This document shows, piece by piece, positions 12,005-14,056 of a stretch of 14,056 nucleotides of DNA. Source of the DNA: UBA5314 sp964635975 (lineage in GTDB: Bacteria; Bacillota; Syntrophomonadia; Syntrophomonadales; Syntrophomonadaceae); NCBI GenBank assembly GCA_964635975.1, contig CAZWPO010000047.1:1-14056 (forward strand). The letters run 5' to 3'. The position numbers were made by a program, and so were the translations under genes. The notes under the pieces are model-generated. The model did not search any database. It worked only from the letters and a program-made list of their open reading frames with translations, and was not told the DNA's origin. Within the stretch, counting starts at the first letter, position 1. Each line of letters opens with the position of its first letter.

Positions 12005-13939
12005 ATGCCGAAAAGATTTCCAACCAAGAGTCTGGTGCTCATTAATATAATACTTCTGATATTTTGCCCCATGGTTCTGGCCTTTACATGGGGACTGCCG
12101 GGGCTTGAGATTCCTGAAGCTTCAATTCTCTACGATATAAACGGACGCCCAATTCAAGGACTGTCAGATCAAAACCGCATCAGTGTCAGCATAGATGAAA
12201 TTTCCCCTGCTTTTATTCAAGCCATAATAGCCGTAGAAGATAAAAACTTCTACCAGCACCACGGTGTTGATATAGGTGGCATCCTCCGGGCAGCCTGGAA
12301 AAACTTGAAGGCGGGAAGCGTTGTGGAGGGTGGGAGTACTATAACCCAGCAAACTGCCAAGAAACTGTTCTTGAGTGATGAACGTACAGTCTTGCGCAAA
12401 ATCAAGGAATTATATTATTCTCTTCTTCTGGAACGGGAGTATAGCAAGGATGAAATTTTGGCGCTTTACTGCAATACCATATATTTTGGCCATGGAGCGT
12501 ACGGAGTCGAGGTAGCTGCACGGACGTTTTTTGCCAAAAACGCCGGGGACTTAAATCAGGCTGAAGCGGCTCTCTTAGCAGGTCTGCCGCGATGGCCCAG
12601 CCATTACGACCCTTATCAGAACCCCGAGGCGGCAAAGGAGAGGCAGCAAGTCGTGTTAACGCGTATGCTCGATGAGGGCATGATAACTCCCGAGGAAAAG
12701 CAGAAGACGGCAGGTCAAAAGCTTAACTACCATGAATCCAGCTACATATCTGGAGATGCTCCCTATTTTGTGGCCCAGGTGCAGGAATATTTGAGTGATA
12801 AATACGGTGAGCATATGGTATACCAGGGCGGGCTAAAAGTCTATACAACGCTGGATCTGGACATGCAGAGGGCAGCTTCTAAAGCCTATAATGAGGGTAT
12901 GAAGGGAAAAGATAGTGAAATGCAGGCTGCCCTGGTGGCATTGGATGTTAAGACTGGGCAGATACGAGCCATGATAGGAGGCCGCGATTTTAACCGTTCC
13001 AATTATAATCGGATTTATGCGCAGCGGCAGCCGGGCTCTACTTTTAAGCCTTTTATGTATTCACTGGCCCTGGATTCTGGTTATACAGCCGCTACTATGT
13101 CGATGTGTGAGCCGATCACTTATAAAATAGCCGGTTCGCCTGATTATACACCTGCTGACTATGGCAGTGAACCCTATCACAACCGTCTTTTAACCATAAA
13201 AGAAGCCGTTTCTGTCTCGGATAACGTTATTGCCGTTCAGGTGAATAAGCAGTTGGGGCCCAGTAACGTAGCCGCCCGCGCCGAAGCTTTCGGATTCAAG
13301 AAAGTCGAGCCGGTATTGTCCTTGCCGTTAGGATCCACTGAGGTAAGTCCTCTCGAAATCAGCGCTGCTTATGCTGTTTTTGCGAATCGGGGCGTGTACA
13401 ACGAACCCTATGCACTCATAAAGGTTGTGGATAAGAACGGTCGCGTTTTAGAGTCACACAGCTCCTTACCAAAACGAGTTGTAGATGAAGAGAATGCATA
13501 TCTTGTCACGCATCTGTTGCAAGGGGTTTTAGAGCCCGGGGGGACCGGCGCGGCTCTTAAGGTGCCGGGTTTGGCGGCTGCGGCCAAAACTGGCACAACT
13601 GACGAGCGCAAAGATGCCTGGTTTGTTGGCTACACTCCAAATACTTGTTGTGCCGTTTGGGTCGGTTATGACAAAGACCGCAACGTAAATCTTACTGGCA
13701 GCACAGCCGGTGGCCCCATTTGGAAATCATTTATGCAGGGCAGTATCGCCAAAGTTGGTGGAGGGGATTTCCAGCGTCCAGATGGAGTAGTGATTGTCAA
13801 TATAGATCTTGATACAGGACTTGTAGCTAGCGAGGCCTGCACACGTACTGCGGCCATGGCTTTTCGCTCTGGGACTGAGCCCAAGGAAATATGCTACGTG
13901 CATTCTCCATGGGCAGGATTCTGGAGTGGATGGTGGTAA
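12005..13939 (+). CDS. Class A penicillin-binding protein, PBP1a type (glycosyltransferase 51 plus transpeptidase)
   Basis: A 644-residue bifunctional peptidoglycan synthase that polymerises lipid II and cross-links stem peptides outside the membrane. An N-terminal membrane anchor spans about 9-28. The GT51 domain (about 55-230) has the catalytic E78 in AVEDKNFYQHHG, the EGGSTITQQ motif (108-116) and RKIKELYYSLLLEREYSKDEI-type helices. The transpeptidase domain shows nucleophile S345 and K348 in GSTFK, SDN at 405-407 and KTGTT from 528. There is no long Ser/Pro-rich or PASTA tail; the chain ends in a tryptophan-rich WAGFWSGWW. I chose the ATG at 12005, with AAGGGAG six bases upstream, over an ATG at 11963 that lacks one. 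It appears to be a single-gene unit. It could serve growth or the germ cell wall; the sequence does not say which. Confidence 0.96.
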   Translation: MPKRFPTKSLVLINIILLIFCPMVLAFTWGLPGLEIPEASILYDINGRPIQGLSDQNRISVSIDEISPAFIQAIIAVEDKNFYQHHGVDIGGILRAAWKNLKAGSVVEGGSTITQQTAKKLFLSDERTVLRKIKELYYSLLLEREYSKDEILALYCNTIYFGHGAYGVEVAARTFFAKNAGDLNQAEAALLAGLPRWPSHYDPYQNPEAAKERQQVVLTRMLDEGMITPEEKQKTAGQKLNYHESSYISGDAPYFVAQVQEYLSDKYGEHMVYQGGLKVYTTLDLDMQRAASKAYNEGMKGKDSEMQAALVALDVKTGQIRAMIGGRDFNRSNYNRIYAQRQPGSTFKPFMYSLALDSGYTAATMSMCEPITYKIAGSPDYTPADYGSEPYHNRLLTIKEAVSVSDNVIAVQVNKQLGPSNVAARAEAFGFKKVEPVLSLPLGSTEVSPLEISAAYAVFANRGVYNEPYALIKVVDKNGRVLESHSSLPKRVVDEENAYLVTHLLQGVLEPGGTGAALKVPGLAAAAKTGTTDERKDAWFVGYTPNTCCAVWVGYDKDRNVNLTGSTAGGPIWKSFMQGSIAKVGGGDFQRPDGVVIVNIDLDTGLVASEACTRTAAMAFRSGTEPKEICYVHSPWAGFWSGWW

Positions 13940-14056
13940 GGAAAAGTCTATCATTAGAGATAGTGAAATAAATACGAATTGATGGTATATCCTATCAGTA
14001 TATACAGATCCCCGGGGGCTAAACCTCGCTTTTCTAAGAAAGGGATATGATCAATA

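Noticed and set aside
11784..12045. Overlapping frames of about 80 codons on both strands before the PBP gene
   Set aside because: They lack ribosome binding sites, overlap each other and the PBP start, and have random-looking composition.
13940..14056. Terminator after the PBP gene
   Set aside because: CTATC/GATAG (13948-13963) and GTATAT/ATATAC pairings are weak and lack a T-run, so no terminator can be supported before the window ends.
1..14056. CRISPR array, phage genes, toxin-antitoxin or defence system
   Set aside because: No repeat-spacer pattern, no integrase or transposase and no recognisable defence-gene motif on either strand.

Overview
The window looks like chromosomal DNA of an endospore-forming Gram-positive bacterium of the Clostridia, perhaps near Syntrophomonas or Desulfotomaculum relatives; the genus is inference. 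Three things point there. There is an alpha/beta-type small acid-soluble spore protein gene (8605-8781, minus). There is a block matching the Bacillus ylxY-mlpA(ymxG)-ymxH neighbourhood (3279-7274). Ribosome binding sites are mostly strong AGGAGG-like, with several GTG or TTG starts, and the wall genes are of the Gram-positive type.

Layout. 1-880: a beta-keto acid cleavage enzyme (BKACE/DUF849). 974-2976, minus strand: two tandem paralogous LytR-CpsA-Psr (LCP) glycopolymer ligases. 2977-3278: a divergent control region with candidate promoters in both directions and a 9-bp inverted repeat. 3279-7274, plus strand: a tightly spaced run of YlxY-type polysaccharide deacetylase, D-Ala-D-Ala carboxypeptidase, M16 zinc peptidase, dUTPase and YlmC/YmxH PRC-barrel protein. 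7303-7496: a roughly 194-nt element of nested inverted repeats. 7559-7774: a 71-residue helix-turn-helix protein. 7966-8501: a short MgtC/SapB-type membrane protein preceded by a structured leader with short reading frames. 8605-8781, minus: the spore protein with a forespore-type promoter. 8917-9795: a radical SAM protein. 9856-10491: a DUF47/PhoU-like protein followed by a strong terminator. 10667-11665, minus: CorA. 12005-13939: a class A penicillin-binding protein.

How the genes fit together. Much of the content concerns the cell wall: LCP ligases, deacetylase, carboxypeptidase and bifunctional PBP. Sporulation is represented by the SASP and the ymxH region. Ion handling is represented by CorA, the MgtC-like protein and a DUF47 protein. 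There is no mobile-element gene, no CRISPR array and no recognisable tRNA or rRNA.

The least explained part is the folded element at 7303-7496 between ymxH and the small HTH gene. Its arms pair over long range on the plus-strand RNA, four of its five transition differences are G-U wobbles on that strand, and its right arm overlaps the -35 position of a candidate promoter. The second point of interest is the leader of the MgtC-like gene, where a 26-codon frame with a good ribosome binding site ends one base before the mgtC-type start. Neither is proven to be a new system. All calls come from reading the sequence, without database searches.
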